Shown here in pieces: positions 49,077 to 57,591 of a stretch of DNA of 64,000 nucleotides. This DNA is from Pseudomonas sp. PB120. Lineage in GTDB: Bacteria > Pseudomonadota > Gammaproteobacteria > Pseudomonadales > Pseudomonadaceae. The notes under the pieces were generated by a model. That model was not told where the DNA came from and did not search any database. It saw nothing but the letters and a program-made list of their open reading frames with translations. The stretch is from assembly GCF_009761815.1 (NCBI RefSeq), contig NZ_RWIN01000083.1:1-64000 (forward strand). Reading direction: 5' to 3'. The position numbers and the translations under genes were made by a program. Each line of letters begins with the position of its first letter. The stretch's first letter is position 1.

Positions 49077-49820
49077 ATGAACGTTATCGTCATCACCGGC
49101 GGCAGCCGTGGCATCGGCGCCAGTACCGCCGAACAGTGCGCCCGTCGAGGCATGGGCGTCATCCTGACCTATAAGCGTGATGCTGATTCCGCAGCTTCCG
49201 TCGTCCAGCGTATCGAGGCCTCGGGCGGCAAAGCCGTGGCGCTTGAATTGGACGTGGCGGATGTCAGCCAATTCGACAGTTTCCGTGAAAAAGTGCGACA
49301 GACCTTGCTGGCGACCTGGGGTGTGACGACCCTCGGAGGGCTGGTCAACAACGCGGGCCATGGCCTGTTCAATCCCCTGGAATCGGTGACCGAGGCGCAG
49401 TTTGATGGCTTGCTGAATGTCCACCTCAAAGGCCCGTTTTTCCTGACGCAAACCTTGCTGTCGCTGATGGGCGAGGGCGCCGGCATCGTCAACCTCACCA
49501 GCGCCACAACTCGCGTTGCTACGGCGGGCGTCGCGCCTTACGCGGCGTTCAAGGGTGGGTTGGACGTGCTGACCCGCTACATGGCCAAGGAATTCGCACC
49601 ACGAGGCATTCGGGCCAATTCCGTATCGCCGGGGGCGATCCGTACGGAGCTGGGGGGCGGTTTGAATGACGAGTTCGAGGCGCTGCTGGCTTCGCAAACG
49701 GCGCTTGGCCGGGTGGGCGAGCCGCAGGACGTCGCTCGGGTTATCGCCACGCTGCTGTCGGAAGAAGGGGGCTGGATCAATGCCCAATCCATCGAAGTCG
49801 CTGGCGGCTATTTCATCTGA
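49077..49820 (+). CDS. Short-chain dehydrogenase/reductase
   Basis: A 247-residue classical SDR. Nucleotide motif GGSRGIGAS (TGxxxGIG type), NNAGHG, and the catalytic YAAFKGG where S/Y/K appear as TSATT and Y-x-x-x-K (YAAFK). GGAG lies 8 bases before the ATG at 49077. A VOC protein and an NAD-binding reductase follow on the same strand. It probably oxidises or reduces a small alcohol/ketone in the pathway controlled by the divergent AraC gene. Confidence 0.88.
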   Translation: MNVIVITGGSRGIGASTAEQCARRGMGVILTYKRDADSAASVVQRIEASGGKAVALELDVADVSQFDSFREKVRQTLLATWGVTTLGGLVNNAGHGLFNPLESVTEAQFDGLLNVHLKGPFFLTQTLLSLMGEGAGIVNLTSATTRVATAGVAPYAAFKGGLDVLTRYMAKEFAPRGIRANSVSPGAIRTELGGGLNDEFEALLASQTALGRVGEPQDVARVIATLLSEEGGWINAQSIEVAGGYFI

Positions 49821-49848
49821 ATCAGTCTTTGAATCGTGAGGCACTGCA

Positions 49849-50250
49849 ATGCTTGATCATCTCTTTCTCAGCGTCAGCGACATTGATCGCTCCGTTCGTT
49901 TCTACACCGCCGCGCTGACCCCGCTTGGCATCACCGCCAGGCTCGATTACGACGGCAAGGATGGCCCGCCCGGTCATCCTGATCTCAAAGGGTTCGGCGC
50001 CAATGGGCGAATGTTTTTCTGGTTGCGCCAGGGCGTGGTAGAGGGCGGGGCGGTTCATGTCGGCTTCGTCGCGAACAACAAGGCCCAGGTCGATGCAGCC
50101 TATGCGGCGGCGATAAAAAATGGCGCGATGGACAACGGCGCCCCGGGTGCGCGTCTGCATTACGACCCCAACTACTACGCCGCCAATGTGCTTGACCCTG
50201 ACGGCTACAGCCTCGAATTCGTCTACAAGAACTGGCAGCACGCCCAATGA
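49849..50250 (+). CDS. VOC-superfamily protein (glyoxalase-like)
   Basis: A 133-residue two-repeat betaalphabetabetabeta protein: MLDHLFLSVSDIDRSVRFY at the start and YYAANVLDPDGYSLEFVY at the end carry the usual metal ligands (H4-type and E-type positions). It is 28 bp after the SDR gene and overlaps the next start by 4 bp. A metal-dependent isomerase, dioxygenase or resistance role is possible. Confidence 0.85.
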   Translation: MLDHLFLSVSDIDRSVRFYTAALTPLGITARLDYDGKDGPPGHPDLKGFGANGRMFFWLRQGVVEGGAVHVGFVANNKAQVDAAYAAAIKNGAMDNGAPGARLHYDPNYYAANVLDPDGYSLEFVYKNWQHAQ

Positions 50251-51224
50251 AGACATTAATGATCTACGGGGCGACGGGCTACACCGGTCGCATGGCGGCC
50301 GAGCATGCCAAGGCATTGGGGCTGGATATTGTGATCGCGGGGCGTACAGCCGCAACACTGCAATCGCTCGCGGCCGAACTTGATGTTCCTTATCGAGTGT
50401 TCACCCCGGATTCCCCTACAGCAGAATCCCTGGATGGCATCGGCGTGCTGCTGAATTTCGCCGGGCCTTTCGCCCAAACGGCGGACGCCTTGATGCGAGC
50501 CTGTATCAAGTCCGGGGTCGACTATCTGGACATCACGGCCGAGATCAATGTCTATCGGCAAGCGGAGCGGCTCGGCGCGGTTGCCGCCGAGGCGGGTGTG
50601 ATGTTGCTTCCAGGCGTCGGCTGGGACGTGGTGCCGACAGATTGCCTGGCGATGCAGGTTGCTCGTCGCGTGCAGAATCCACACTCGTTGAGGGTGGCCT
50701 TGCAGGTGGCCGGCTCCATGTCACGGGGATCGGCGATGAGCGTCAGCGAGATCATTGGCGCCGGGCTTTTACAGCGCGTTGACGGCCTGCTGATTGAAAC
50801 CCCGGACGCCCAGCCGCAGCACTTCGATTTCGGCGAAGGTCCGGCAATGTGCGCGCCGCTGTCCTTTGGCGACCTGGTCACGGGCTGGCATTCCACCGGG
50901 ATCCCGAACATTGCCATGTTCGTGCACATCACCGGTGATGCCTTCCCGGAGGGAGATCTGTCTCAACTTCCCGACGGCCCGAGCGCGCAGCAACGCGAAG
51001 CCCATCGCGCCCGCGCCGTGGCCGAAGTCACTGGCGCCGACGGCACCGTCGTGCGCTCGGTCATCGAGACCGTCAATGGTTACACCTACACGCCGTTGGC
51101 GGCGGTGGAGGCCGCGCGACGGGTGCTGGGCGGTGAGCGACGGCCCGGCTTTGAAACGCCGGCACGGGTTTTCGGCGCTGGATTCGCCGAGACCATTGCC
51201 GGTACGACCGTCACTGATTTTTAG
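50247..51224 (+). CDS. Saccharopine dehydrogenase-like NAD(P)-binding reductase (trans-acting enoyl reductase family)
   Basis: A 325-residue Rossmann protein starting MKTLMIYGATGYTGRMAAEHA. Its pattern (YLDITAEINVYRQAERL, GVGWDVVPTDCLA) is that of the saccharopine dehydrogenase-like enoyl reductase family. The start overlaps the VOC stop by 4 bp. The SDR-VOC-reductase order suggests one pathway acting on a small polyketide-like or ester substrate. The HxlR-type regulator gene is convergent 3 bp downstream. Confidence 0.83.
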   Translation: MKTLMIYGATGYTGRMAAEHAKALGLDIVIAGRTAATLQSLAAELDVPYRVFTPDSPTAESLDGIGVLLNFAGPFAQTADALMRACIKSGVDYLDITAEINVYRQAERLGAVAAEAGVMLLPGVGWDVVPTDCLAMQVARRVQNPHSLRVALQVAGSMSRGSAMSVSEIIGAGLLQRVDGLLIETPDAQPQHFDFGEGPAMCAPLSFGDLVTGWHSTGIPNIAMFVHITGDAFPEGDLSQLPDGPSAQQREAHRARAVAEVTGADGTVVRSVIETVNGYTYTPLAAVEAARRVLGGERRPGFETPARVFGAGFAETIAGTTVTDF

Positions 51225-51227
51225 CGG

Positions 51228-51632
51228 CTACAAGGGTTCTTTATCGCGCTCATCGAAGGCCAGCTGCGCCTGCAGGACGGTGTCCACGTGATTGATGGTC
51301 CAGGTGTACAACGCCCGAAACGGTTCCTCGAGCGTTCGCCCCAACGGCGTGATGCTGTACTCCACCGCAATCTGCGAGGACGGAATGACGCGACGGGCCA
51401 GTATGCCGTTGCGCTCGAGCCGGCGCAGGGCTTGGGTCAATGCCTTTTGCGTAATGCCCTCCAGGCAGCGTTTGAGTTCGTTGAACCGTAGGGGCTTGTC
51501 ACACAGCGCCGAGAGAATCAGCACCGACCACTTGTCCGCGATCTGATCCAGCAAAAAACGGCTCGAGCAATCGACTTTGTTGTCGGCGCTTGAGCCGATT
51601 CCGGCGAGCGTTCGGTCAGCTAACTCCTGCAT
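51228..51632 (-). CDS. HxlR-family winged-helix regulator
   Basis: A 134-residue regulator. CSSRFLLDQIADKWSVLIL (with a cysteine near residue 23) and RFNELKRCLEGITQKALTQALRRLERNGI are diagnostic of HxlR/YodB proteins, often sensors of electrophiles or aldehydes. It is divergent from a SnoaL-like gene, and a palindrome lies in that gap. It likely represses the SnoaL gene or the adjacent reductase operon. Confidence 0.9.
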   Translation of the reverse strand: MQELADRTLAGIGSSADNKVDCSSRFLLDQIADKWSVLILSALCDKPLRFNELKRCLEGITQKALTQALRRLERNGILARRVIPSSQIAVEYSITPLGRTLEEPFRALYTWTINHVDTVLQAQLAFDERDKEPL

Positions 51633-51681
51633 GGGGTTTCCTCCGGTAAACCTGATGACTTCAAAGTGCGTAATTGATATC

Positions 51682-51700
51682 TGGTATACAACTTATACCA
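51682..51700. promoter_or_regulatory. Palindromic operator between hxlR and the SnoaL gene
   Basis: TGGTATA-CAACT-TATACCA, a 7-bp perfect inverted repeat with a 5-base spacer. It lies in the 101-bp gap between the divergent starts at 51632 and 51734, about 35 bp before the SnoaL start. Spacing fits a dimeric winged-helix regulator. Confidence 0.6.
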
Positions 51701-51733
51701 TGGCAATTCACTTCACCTAAGGCAGTAAAAACC

Positions 51734-52198
51734 ATGTCACTCCAATATTCCCACGACACCGCCGACAAACTCGCGGTGGTTGAAACACTGTACCGATTCG
51801 CCGCCGGCATCGATCTGCGCGACAGCGACTTGCTGGCATCGGCATTCGCAGAGGATGCGGTTTCCGACTTCAGGCCCGCCGCTGCCAAAGCCGGCTTCGA
51901 ATACCCTGTGCTGGAAGGCCGGGACACCATCGTCGCAGCGCTGTCGGGCTCACTCGCCGGGATCGACACGACACATTCCGTGAGCAATCCCCGGGTCAGC
52001 ATTGACGGCGACAAGGCGCGTCTTGACGCCCTCGTGGAAGCGCAGCACGTCCCGCAAAGCGATCATTCGCGCCATTACCTGATGAAGAACCGTTACGACA
52101 TCAATTTGGTCAGGCAGGGCGAGGTGTGGGTTATTCAACGCGTCACGGTCGATAACGTCTGGCGCTCGGGAGATCCAGCGGTTCTGTCCGGCGTTTAG
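51734..52198 (+). CDS. SnoaL-like (NTF2-fold) protein
   Basis: A 154-residue protein from the ATG at 51734. YRFAAGIDLRDSDLLASAFAEDAVSDF and VIQRVTVDNVWRSGDPAVL mark the NTF2-like cone. It is divergent from the hxlR-like gene and followed 97 bp later by another SnoaL-like gene. The ligand is unknown. Confidence 0.8.
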   Translation: MSLQYSHDTADKLAVVETLYRFAAGIDLRDSDLLASAFAEDAVSDFRPAAAKAGFEYPVLEGRDTIVAALSGSLAGIDTTHSVSNPRVSIDGDKARLDALVEAQHVPQSDHSRHYLMKNRYDINLVRQGEVWVIQRVTVDNVWRSGDPAVLSGV

Positions 52199-52295
52199 GA
52201 CCTGGCGCATGGGGGGCGAAAGCCCTCCAAATGGACCATGTCGATGGCCATCGGTATTGCTATTTTTCAATGACAAAAAATACCGAGAGTCAGAA

Positions 52296-52751
52296 ATGGA
52301 TATCAAAACCCTGCTGCTTGAGCGCGACCTCCATGATGTCCTTTGCCGCTATGCTCGCGCCTGCGACCAACGGGACTGGGCTGCGCTGGAGGATGTTTTT
52401 CTGGAGGAGGCCACCGCCGATTATGGCGGTGTACATCACCTGCAAGGACGCGAGCCTATCCTCGACATGATCCGCATGCACCTGGAAGGTTGTGGCCCCT
52501 CGCAGCACATGCTCGGCAATTTGCTGGTGGACGCGAATGATTCCATGGTCAAGAGCCGGGTGTATGTGCGCGCTGCGCATCGCGGTGCCGGCAGCCTTGC
52601 GGACAAGACGTACGAAACGCTGGCCGAATATCAGGATCGCTGGGCATTGACGCCAGCCGGCTGGCGTATCGCTCATCGGCGCATGGACATCAGCCACGAG
52701 CAGGGTTCCCGCGAGGTGCTGCGTCCGCTGATAAAGGTGTCCGGAGAATAA
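52296..52751 (+). CDS. SnoaL-like (NTF2-fold) protein, second copy
   Basis: A 151-residue protein. LCRYARACDQRDWAALEDVFLEEATADYGG is the family opening, and WRIAHRRMDISHE the end. The acidic and aromatic residues (RACDQRDW, EEATADYGG) recall small-molecule isomerases/hydratases. It follows another SnoaL gene on the same strand. The two are not close copies. Confidence 0.8.
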   Translation: MDIKTLLLERDLHDVLCRYARACDQRDWAALEDVFLEEATADYGGVHHLQGREPILDMIRMHLEGCGPSQHMLGNLLVDANDSMVKSRVYVRAAHRGAGSLADKTYETLAEYQDRWALTPAGWRIAHRRMDISHEQGSREVLRPLIKVSGE

Positions 52752-52832
52752 CGTTCTGGGTGTTCGGTGCTGACAGAGCCGTCACCATGGCCTGACGCAT
52801 CTTGCACAGGCCACGGTCCCTCACGGATGGCC

Positions 52833-53276
52833 CTAGCCAGCGCTGATATTGCCGCAGAAAAGAGGTCGGCTGCCATCTGCCGGGCTGGTGCGGACGAGCA
52901 AGGCATAGTCACCCTTGGTCAGTTCGCTCAGCGCCACCGGTGCTTGTGCCCAATGTTGGGTTCTCGGCGCCATTGATGGATAGTCGACGCTGTTGGACTG
53001 ACGGGTCTCGTAGGCCGGTTGTGCGCTCAGATGCTGGCATGAGCCGGCGTAGATGGCGGTATCGAGACGGCTGGGTAAGGCGAGGTCGTGCGGGACACCA
53101 CCGACCGTGAGCCAGACGCTGGTTTGATTGCCCACCGGACTGAGGGTTGCTCGAGCGATATGCTGTGCGTTTTGCGGGGTAGCCATCAGGGGTACATCGA
53201 CGATGTCGGATCTGCTTGCGCAACCGGTTATCGCCCCTGCCGCCACGACCAACGCCAGCCAAGATGTTCTGTTCAT
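52833..53276 (-). CDS. Small lipoprotein of unknown function
   Basis: A 147-residue protein with a lipoprotein signal and lipobox AITGC (cysteine near residue 19). No recognised domain was found; two further cysteine positions in GSCQHL and LFCGN may pair in the envelope. GGAG precedes the ATG at 53276. It is a single gene. Confidence 0.7.
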   Translation of the reverse strand: MNRTSWLALVVAAGAITGCASRSDIVDVPLMATPQNAQHIARATLSPVGNQTSVWLTVGGVPHDLALPSRLDTAIYAGSCQHLSAQPAYETRQSNSVDYPSMAPRTQHWAQAPVALSELTKGDYALLVRTSPADGSRPLFCGNISAG

Positions 53277-53382
53277 CACAGATCTCCTGAAAAGGGTGCG
53301 TTGATTTCATTCCCCCTGTGGAGTTTAGTGGTCTGCGAGGCGCATGGGCTTTAACTGATGGGTGGTCATTGAGGACAGGCGA

Positions 53383-53562
53383 TCAGTGCGATTTCTTCAA
53401 TCCCTTCAAGCGCACATTCGCCCTTTGCACGGCGGCCATTTTTTCCGGTCGCTTCATACGTTTCCACTTGCGGATGTCTTCCTTGCTGCGCCCGCAGCTC
53501 ACACACAGATCGCCGCTCAACTGGCAGACCGAAATGCACGGGTTTTCGATTTCTTTAGCCAT
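53383..53562 (-). CDS. DUF1289 protein
   Basis: A 59-residue protein from the ATG at 53562. The conserved CxxxC...CxxC pattern of DUF1289 (NPCISVCQLSGDLCVSCGR) suggests a metal or iron-sulfur site. It begins 2 bp after the stop of the upstream small gene, so both are probably one transcript. Function unknown. Confidence 0.85.
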   Translation of the reverse strand: MAKEIENPCISVCQLSGDLCVSCGRSKEDIRKWKRMKRPEKMAAVQRANVRLKGLKKSH

Positions 53563-53564
53563 GG

Positions 53565-53936
53565 TCAATGGCCCTTGGTGGCGCGGGATTGCGCGAGGCG
53601 CTTCTGCCAGTCGCCACCCTGAGCGCGCTGGCATTCTTCCTCGGAATCGAACAGGACCGTTCGATCGCAAGCCTTAACGTCAATGTCTGCTTCGAGCAAC
53701 GCGGTAGCCGTCAGCTCGAAAATCCGCACTTTCGCGTTGGCCTGGGCAAGCTGTTTGTCGGCCAGCGTTTCAAACACCCACGTCACCCTCAGCGTTTGAA
53801 CAAACGCGTCCAAATCCGCGGTGTGGGTGAGCCAAGTGAAACCCTTGATTTCACTTTTTGCGGTCTCGCAAGCATCGGTCAGCGTTGCAATCAAACGGCG
53901 CTCAATGCGCGCCAGTTCACGTTTGCCCAGGGGCAT
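53565..53936 (-). CDS. Conserved hypothetical protein
   Basis: A 123-residue soluble protein with no recognised domain. The N-terminus MPLGKRELARIERRLIATLTD is basic and helical; the middle LDAFVQTLRVTWVFETLADKQ may form a helical bundle; the end is charged. It is co-directional with the DUF1289 gene, 2 bp apart. It may be annotated as a Fis-like protein in some genomes, but no Fis helix-turn-helix is clear here. Confidence 0.65.
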   Translation of the reverse strand: MPLGKRELARIERRLIATLTDACETAKSEIKGFTWLTHTADLDAFVQTLRVTWVFETLADKQLAQANAKVRIFELTATALLEADIDVKACDRTVLFDSEEECQRAQGGDWQKRLAQSRATKGH

Positions 53937-54002
53937 GACGGGTACCTTTGGAGATGAAAAAAATGGCGGACATTTTGCACTGGAAACCAGGCAGGGGCGA
54001 CC

Positions 54003-54701
54003 TCAAATCGAGCGCTGGTTTACCCGGGCGATAAGTTGCTCGGCGGTCTCTTTGCGTTCCGAGTAGCGATCCACCAGAAATTCCTGGCGGTCGCGCAGCA
54101 ACAGGGTGAACTTCACCAGTTCTTCCATCACGTCGACCACGCGGTCGTAGAAGGGCGACGGTTTCATCCGGCCGGCTTCATCGAACTCGGTGAAGGCTTT
54201 CGGCACCGAGGATTGATTGGGGATGGTGAACATGCGCATCCAGCGTCCCAAGACCCGCAGCTGATTGACCACGTTGAAAGACTGCGAGCCACCGCAGACC
54301 TGCATCACCGCCAGCGTTTTGCCCTGGGTCGGACGCACGGCGCCCAGTTCCAGCGGGATCCAGTCGATCTGCGCCTTGAACACGGCCGACATCGCGCCAT
54401 GCCGTTCCGGCGAACACCAGACCTGGCCTTCGGACCACAGCACCAGATCTCGCAGTTCCTGCACCTTGGGGTGCTCGACAGGAGCGTCGTCGGGCAGCGG
54501 TAAACCGGACGGATTGAAGATGCGCACTTCGGCACCGAAGTGCTCCAGCAAGCGTGCTGCTTCCTCTACCAACAGACGGCTGAAAGAGCGTTCGCGGGTC
54601 GACCCGTAAAGCAGCAGGATGCGCGGTTTTTGCGGATCCGCAGAAGAGATTTGCACGTCATCGAACAGGGTGGGATCAAGGTTGGGCAGATGTTCTGACA
54701 T
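54003..54701 (-). CDS. arsH: ArsH, FMN-dependent organoarsenical/redox resistance protein
   Basis: A 232-residue flavodoxin-fold protein. The FMN loop is [19 protein letters not shown], followed by [12 protein letters not shown] and the [13 protein letters not shown] segment, diagnostic of ArsH. It oxidises trivalent aromatic arsenicals or acts as NADPH-FMN reductase. It lies 9 bp after arsC in the ars operon. No arsB or acr3 gene is present between arsR and arsC. Confidence 0.92.
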   Translation of the reverse strand: MSEHLPNLDPTLFDDVQISSADPQKPRILLLYGSTRERSFSRLLVEEAARLLEHFGAEVRIFNPSGLPLPDDAPVEHPKVQELRDLVLWSEGQVWCSPERHGAMSAVFKAQIDWIPLELGAVRPTQGKTLAVMQVCGGSQSFNVVNQLRVLGRWMRMFTIPNQSSVPKAFTEFDEAGRMKPSPFYDRVVDVMEELVKFTLLLRDRQEFLVDRYSERKETAEQLIARVNQRSI

Positions 54702-54710
54702 AGTGACTCC

Positions 54711-55181
54711 TTAAAGCGTGCCGATTCGATCGAGCTCATGTTTGAGTTCATGGCGATCGAGGCCGGCAAAGGGCAGTTCGAGGAAGGCTGTGCAGCGTTG
54801 CTCGATGCGCGCTAACGTGGCGCGGAAGGCGGCATCGATCACCGCGTCGTCACCGTTCACGTCGGATGGATCTTCCAGGCCCCAATGGGCTTTCAGCGCC
54901 GGACCGAAGTACACCGGGCAGGTTTCACCGGCGGCCTTGTCGCACACAGTGATGACGATGTCCGGCGGGTTGTGTTCGAAGGCGTCATTGCCCTTGCTGG
55001 ACAAGCCGTCAATGGAAATTCCGGCCTGTTGCAGCGTCACCAGACTGCGAGGAAGAACCTGGCCCTTGGGAAAACTGCCGGCGCTCACCGCTTCGAATCC
55101 GCTCGGTGCCAGGTGATTGAACACGGCTTCGGACAGGATGCTGCGGCAGCTGTTGGCTGTGCACATGAACAGGACACGCAT
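54711..55181 (-). CDS. arsC: Thioredoxin-coupled arsenate reductase ArsC
   Basis: A 156-residue low-molecular-weight phosphatase-fold reductase. The P-loop CTANSCR begins at the nucleophile C7 (CX5R with R13); C80 (VITVCDK) and C88 (ETCPVYF) complete the thiol relay of the S. aureus type, so it couples to thioredoxin. It reduces arsenate to arsenite. It starts 38 bp after the arsR stop and is followed by arsH 9 bp later. Confidence 0.9.
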   Translation of the reverse strand: MRVLFMCTANSCRSILSEAVFNHLAPSGFEAVSAGSFPKGQVLPRSLVTLQQAGISIDGLSSKGNDAFEHNPPDIVITVCDKAAGETCPVYFGPALKAHWGLEDPSDVNGDDAVIDAAFRATLARIEQRCTAFLELPFAGLDRHELKHELDRIGTL

Positions 55182-55219
55182 GAATGGCTCCTTTCGCCTG
55201 GGGTGGATTCGATCAGGTT

Positions 55220-55567
55220 TCAGCAGCACGCCGCATCACGAACGGGGCGGCCATCCATGTTCTGCAGGCGCGACGCGTTGTGTTGAAGCCAGTCTGAATT
55301 GGCCTTGGACGTGACCTGGAGGATCTCGTGCACCCAATCGGGCAGGTCTGGATTGAGCCGGTAATAGACCCATTGGCCCTGACGACGATCCAGCAGCAGG
55401 CCACTGCTGCGCAATTGAGCGAGGTGGCGGCTGATCTTCGGCTGACTGTCGTCCAGCGCGCACATCAGCTCGCAGACGCACAGCTCACCCTGGCTGGCAA
55501 TCAGCAGGGTGGCGCGAGCGCGGGTCTCGTCTGCCAGACTCTTGAATACGTCGGGAGGTGTGATCAT
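55220..55567 (-). CDS. arsR: ArsR/SmtB family arsenic-responsive repressor
   Basis: A 115-residue winged helix. The metal site ELCVCELMC has C30 and C32 (with C36), and the HTH follows as DSQPKISRHLAQLRSSGLLLDRRQGQWVYYRL. It is the first gene of arsR-arsC-arsH. A palindrome upstream of the start (55580-55615) fits its operator. Arsenite binding would release it and switch on the operon. Confidence 0.92.
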   Translation of the reverse strand: MITPPDVFKSLADETRARATLLIASQGELCVCELMCALDDSQPKISRHLAQLRSSGLLLDRRQGQWVYYRLNPDLPDWVHEILQVTSKANSDWLQHNASRLQNMDGRPVRDAACC

Positions 55568-55579
55568 CGGCAGCTCTTC

Positions 55580-55615
55580 ACATATGGAAAAACGAATATA
55601 CGTATTTCCATATGT
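55580..55615. promoter_or_regulatory. Palindromic ArsR operator
   Basis: ACATATGGAAA (55580-55590) and TTTCCATATGT (55605-55615) are an exact 11-bp inverted repeat around AACGAATATACGTA. It ends 13 bp before the arsR ATG region and suits a dimeric ArsR site that overlaps the promoter. Confidence 0.72.
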
Positions 55616-55661
55616 TTAGAGCAAGCAAAGAATCAGATGATCACCTTGTGGCTGCCTTCGC

Positions 55662-56855
55662 CTACACCCATTTGAATTGCGCGGGGAATCTCGCGACAAA
55701 ACGGGTTCCCGCTTCTATCGTCGAGGAAACACTCAAGGTTCCATTGTGAGCCGTCGCGATCTGTGACGCGATGTAGAGTCCCAGCCCGAGGCCTTCACCG
55801 CGTTGTCCGGCTTCGGATCGGGAGAACGGCTCGAACAGCAGCGGCATCAATTGCGCCGGAATCGGCGTGCCCTGATTGGTCAGCGACAGCACAATTTCGT
55901 CGTTCTCTGAGTAAGCCCTCAGGATGATCGGCGCTGTGGTCGAGCCATGGGTGACCGCGTTTCCAAGCAGGTTTGAAAGCAACTGGCTGATGCGCAACGC
56001 GTCGCAATAGACGCCGCCGGGCACGCCCAGCGAGCTGATGAACGTGACGTGCGGGTGGGACGCCTGGACTTCTTCAAGGGTCATTTGCAGCGTGTGCTGC
56101 AGATCGTCCACCAGCTTGCGCTGCACCGGAATGCCGCCTCCCAGCCGCCCCCGTGCAAAGTCCAGGATGTTTTCGATCAGCACGCCCATGCGAATCGAGC
56201 TGTTGCGGATCGCCGAAATCAGATTGAGGGAGCGTTTGTCGTGTGTCTTGGTTTCCAGCAAATCGGCGCTCATGCGGATGGCGCTCAGCGGTGTCCGTAG
56301 GTCGTGCCCCAGTACGGCGATGAACTGCTCGCGCAACCGGCCAAGTTCATTGGCGGTTTTCAGCTCGGCTTTTGTGGCGTGCAGGTGCTCCTGGGTATCT
56401 AGGCTCATCGCAATCAGTTGGGCGAATAGGGTGAGCGTTTGCGCAATGGCGGGCTCATCAAGGTTCGCCGGGACTGAATCGATGGCGCAGAGCGTTCCGA
56501 AGAATTCGCCATTGGCTTTGACGATGGGAATCGAGATGTAGCTTTCCAGCCCGTAGGTCTTGGGCGTGTGGTGAAGCGAAAAGATGGGGTGTGCGCTGGC
56601 GTGGCCGAAAATGACCGGCTTTTTGTGTTGCCGGATTTCATGGCAAATGGTCGATTCGAGCACCAGTTCACCGCCGGGTTTGAGCCCGAAATCGATGGAG
56701 TCATCGACCGCGCACGCCACCCAGTTCTTTTCGGTGACTCGGGCAACCGCAGCGAAGCGCATGCCGGTCAGATGTTTAACCATACTCAAGATCACGGGCA
56801 CCGCGTCTATGCTGCGGATAGCGTCGAGGTCGAGTGAAAAATCCGGGTTGGTCAT
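55662..56855 (-). CDS. GAF-domain sensor histidine kinase
   Basis: A 397-residue kinase. N-terminal GAF domain (about 20-165; CAVDDSIDFGLKPGGELVLESTICHE). H-box VLGHDLRTPLSAI (His about 190), then N box NLLGNAVTHG and G box GLGLGLYIASQIATAHNG. There is no membrane helix, so it senses a cytoplasmic signal, perhaps a small ligand or light chromophore. No response regulator gene adjoins it. Confidence 0.85.
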   Translation of the reverse strand: MTNPDFSLDLDAIRSIDAVPVILSMVKHLTGMRFAAVARVTEKNWVACAVDDSIDFGLKPGGELVLESTICHEIRQHKKPVIFGHASAHPIFSLHHTPKTYGLESYISIPIVKANGEFFGTLCAIDSVPANLDEPAIAQTLTLFAQLIAMSLDTQEHLHATKAELKTANELGRLREQFIAVLGHDLRTPLSAIRMSADLLETKTHDKRSLNLISAIRNSSIRMGVLIENILDFARGRLGGGIPVQRKLVDDLQHTLQMTLEEVQASHPHVTFISSLGVPGGVYCDALRISQLLSNLLGNAVTHGSTTAPIILRAYSENDEIVLSLTNQGTPIPAQLMPLLFEPFSRSEAGQRGEGLGLGLYIASQIATAHNGTLSVSSTIEAGTRFVARFPAQFKWV

Positions 56856-56952
56856 GGTTTGGCGCTTCGAAATGATGTGCTCGGAGACTATCCGTTATCT
56901 GGCGTCCTGACGAATCGGGATAAGGTCCATCGGTCACATTTGTGGAGGATTC

Positions 56953-57549
56953 ATGCCGTCCATCACCACGCGCCTGGTGGCGCTGTTTGCGCTTTGCCTC
57001 ATTCTTGCGAAGCCGGCACAGTCCGACGCCTGCCCGGCAGGGGAGAAACAGGTGTGTCTGGACAGTTGCATCTGCCTGCCGGATCTGGGGCAGGTGCTGG
57101 GGCCGATGTCTGATGGCATCTACCAGGTCGCCGCGCCTGCGCTGGCGTTGTGGCTGACCCAGGGGCGCGATGAAGCCGCGATCGCCGGCACCCAACCGAT
57201 TCCTGCGCACATCCGCGAGCAACTGCTGCGCTGGTACGAGCCCGCCATTCTTGATTTAGTGCGCTACAAAGTCAGCGACAGCACCCAGTTCAGCGCCGCC
57301 ACGGCGATGCTGCAAAACCCCGACGTCGGCGCCGTGACGCTGATCGACGTCATCCTCTTCCGGGACCCTCAGGCCGCCGAACAGGACGTCGCGCTCTGGG
57401 CGCACGAACTCAAGCATGTGCAGCAGTATCAGGAATGGGGCGTGGACGAATTTGCCCAGCGGTACACACAGGATTTCAACGCGGTGGAGGCACCGGCGTA
57501 TGCCATTCAGGCTGAGGTGAGACGATCGGTGCGGGAGGCGGCGAACTGA
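56953..57549 (+). CDS. Exported DUF4157-like metallopeptidase-type protein
   Basis: A 198-residue protein with a Sec signal (about residues 1-24, ending AQS/D). The mature N-terminus has a Cys cluster (ACPAGEKQVCLDSCICLPD, four cysteines within about 17 residues). The C-terminal half carries an H-E-x-x-H-type zinc motif as WAHELKHVQQYQEW, shared with the DUF4157 domain of toxin and effector proteins. It may be a secreted protease or a toxin-like carrier. It is divergent from the histidine kinase. Confidence 0.7.
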   Translation: MPSITTRLVALFALCLILAKPAQSDACPAGEKQVCLDSCICLPDLGQVLGPMSDGIYQVAAPALALWLTQGRDEAAIAGTQPIPAHIREQLLRWYEPAILDLVRYKVSDSTQFSAATAMLQNPDVGAVTLIDVILFRDPQAAEQDVALWAHELKHVQQYQEWGVDEFAQRYTQDFNAVEAPAYAIQAEVRRSVREAAN

Positions 57550-57591
57550 AGCGGATGGCGAAAGCACCGGTGCCATCCGCTCCCGTTATGA

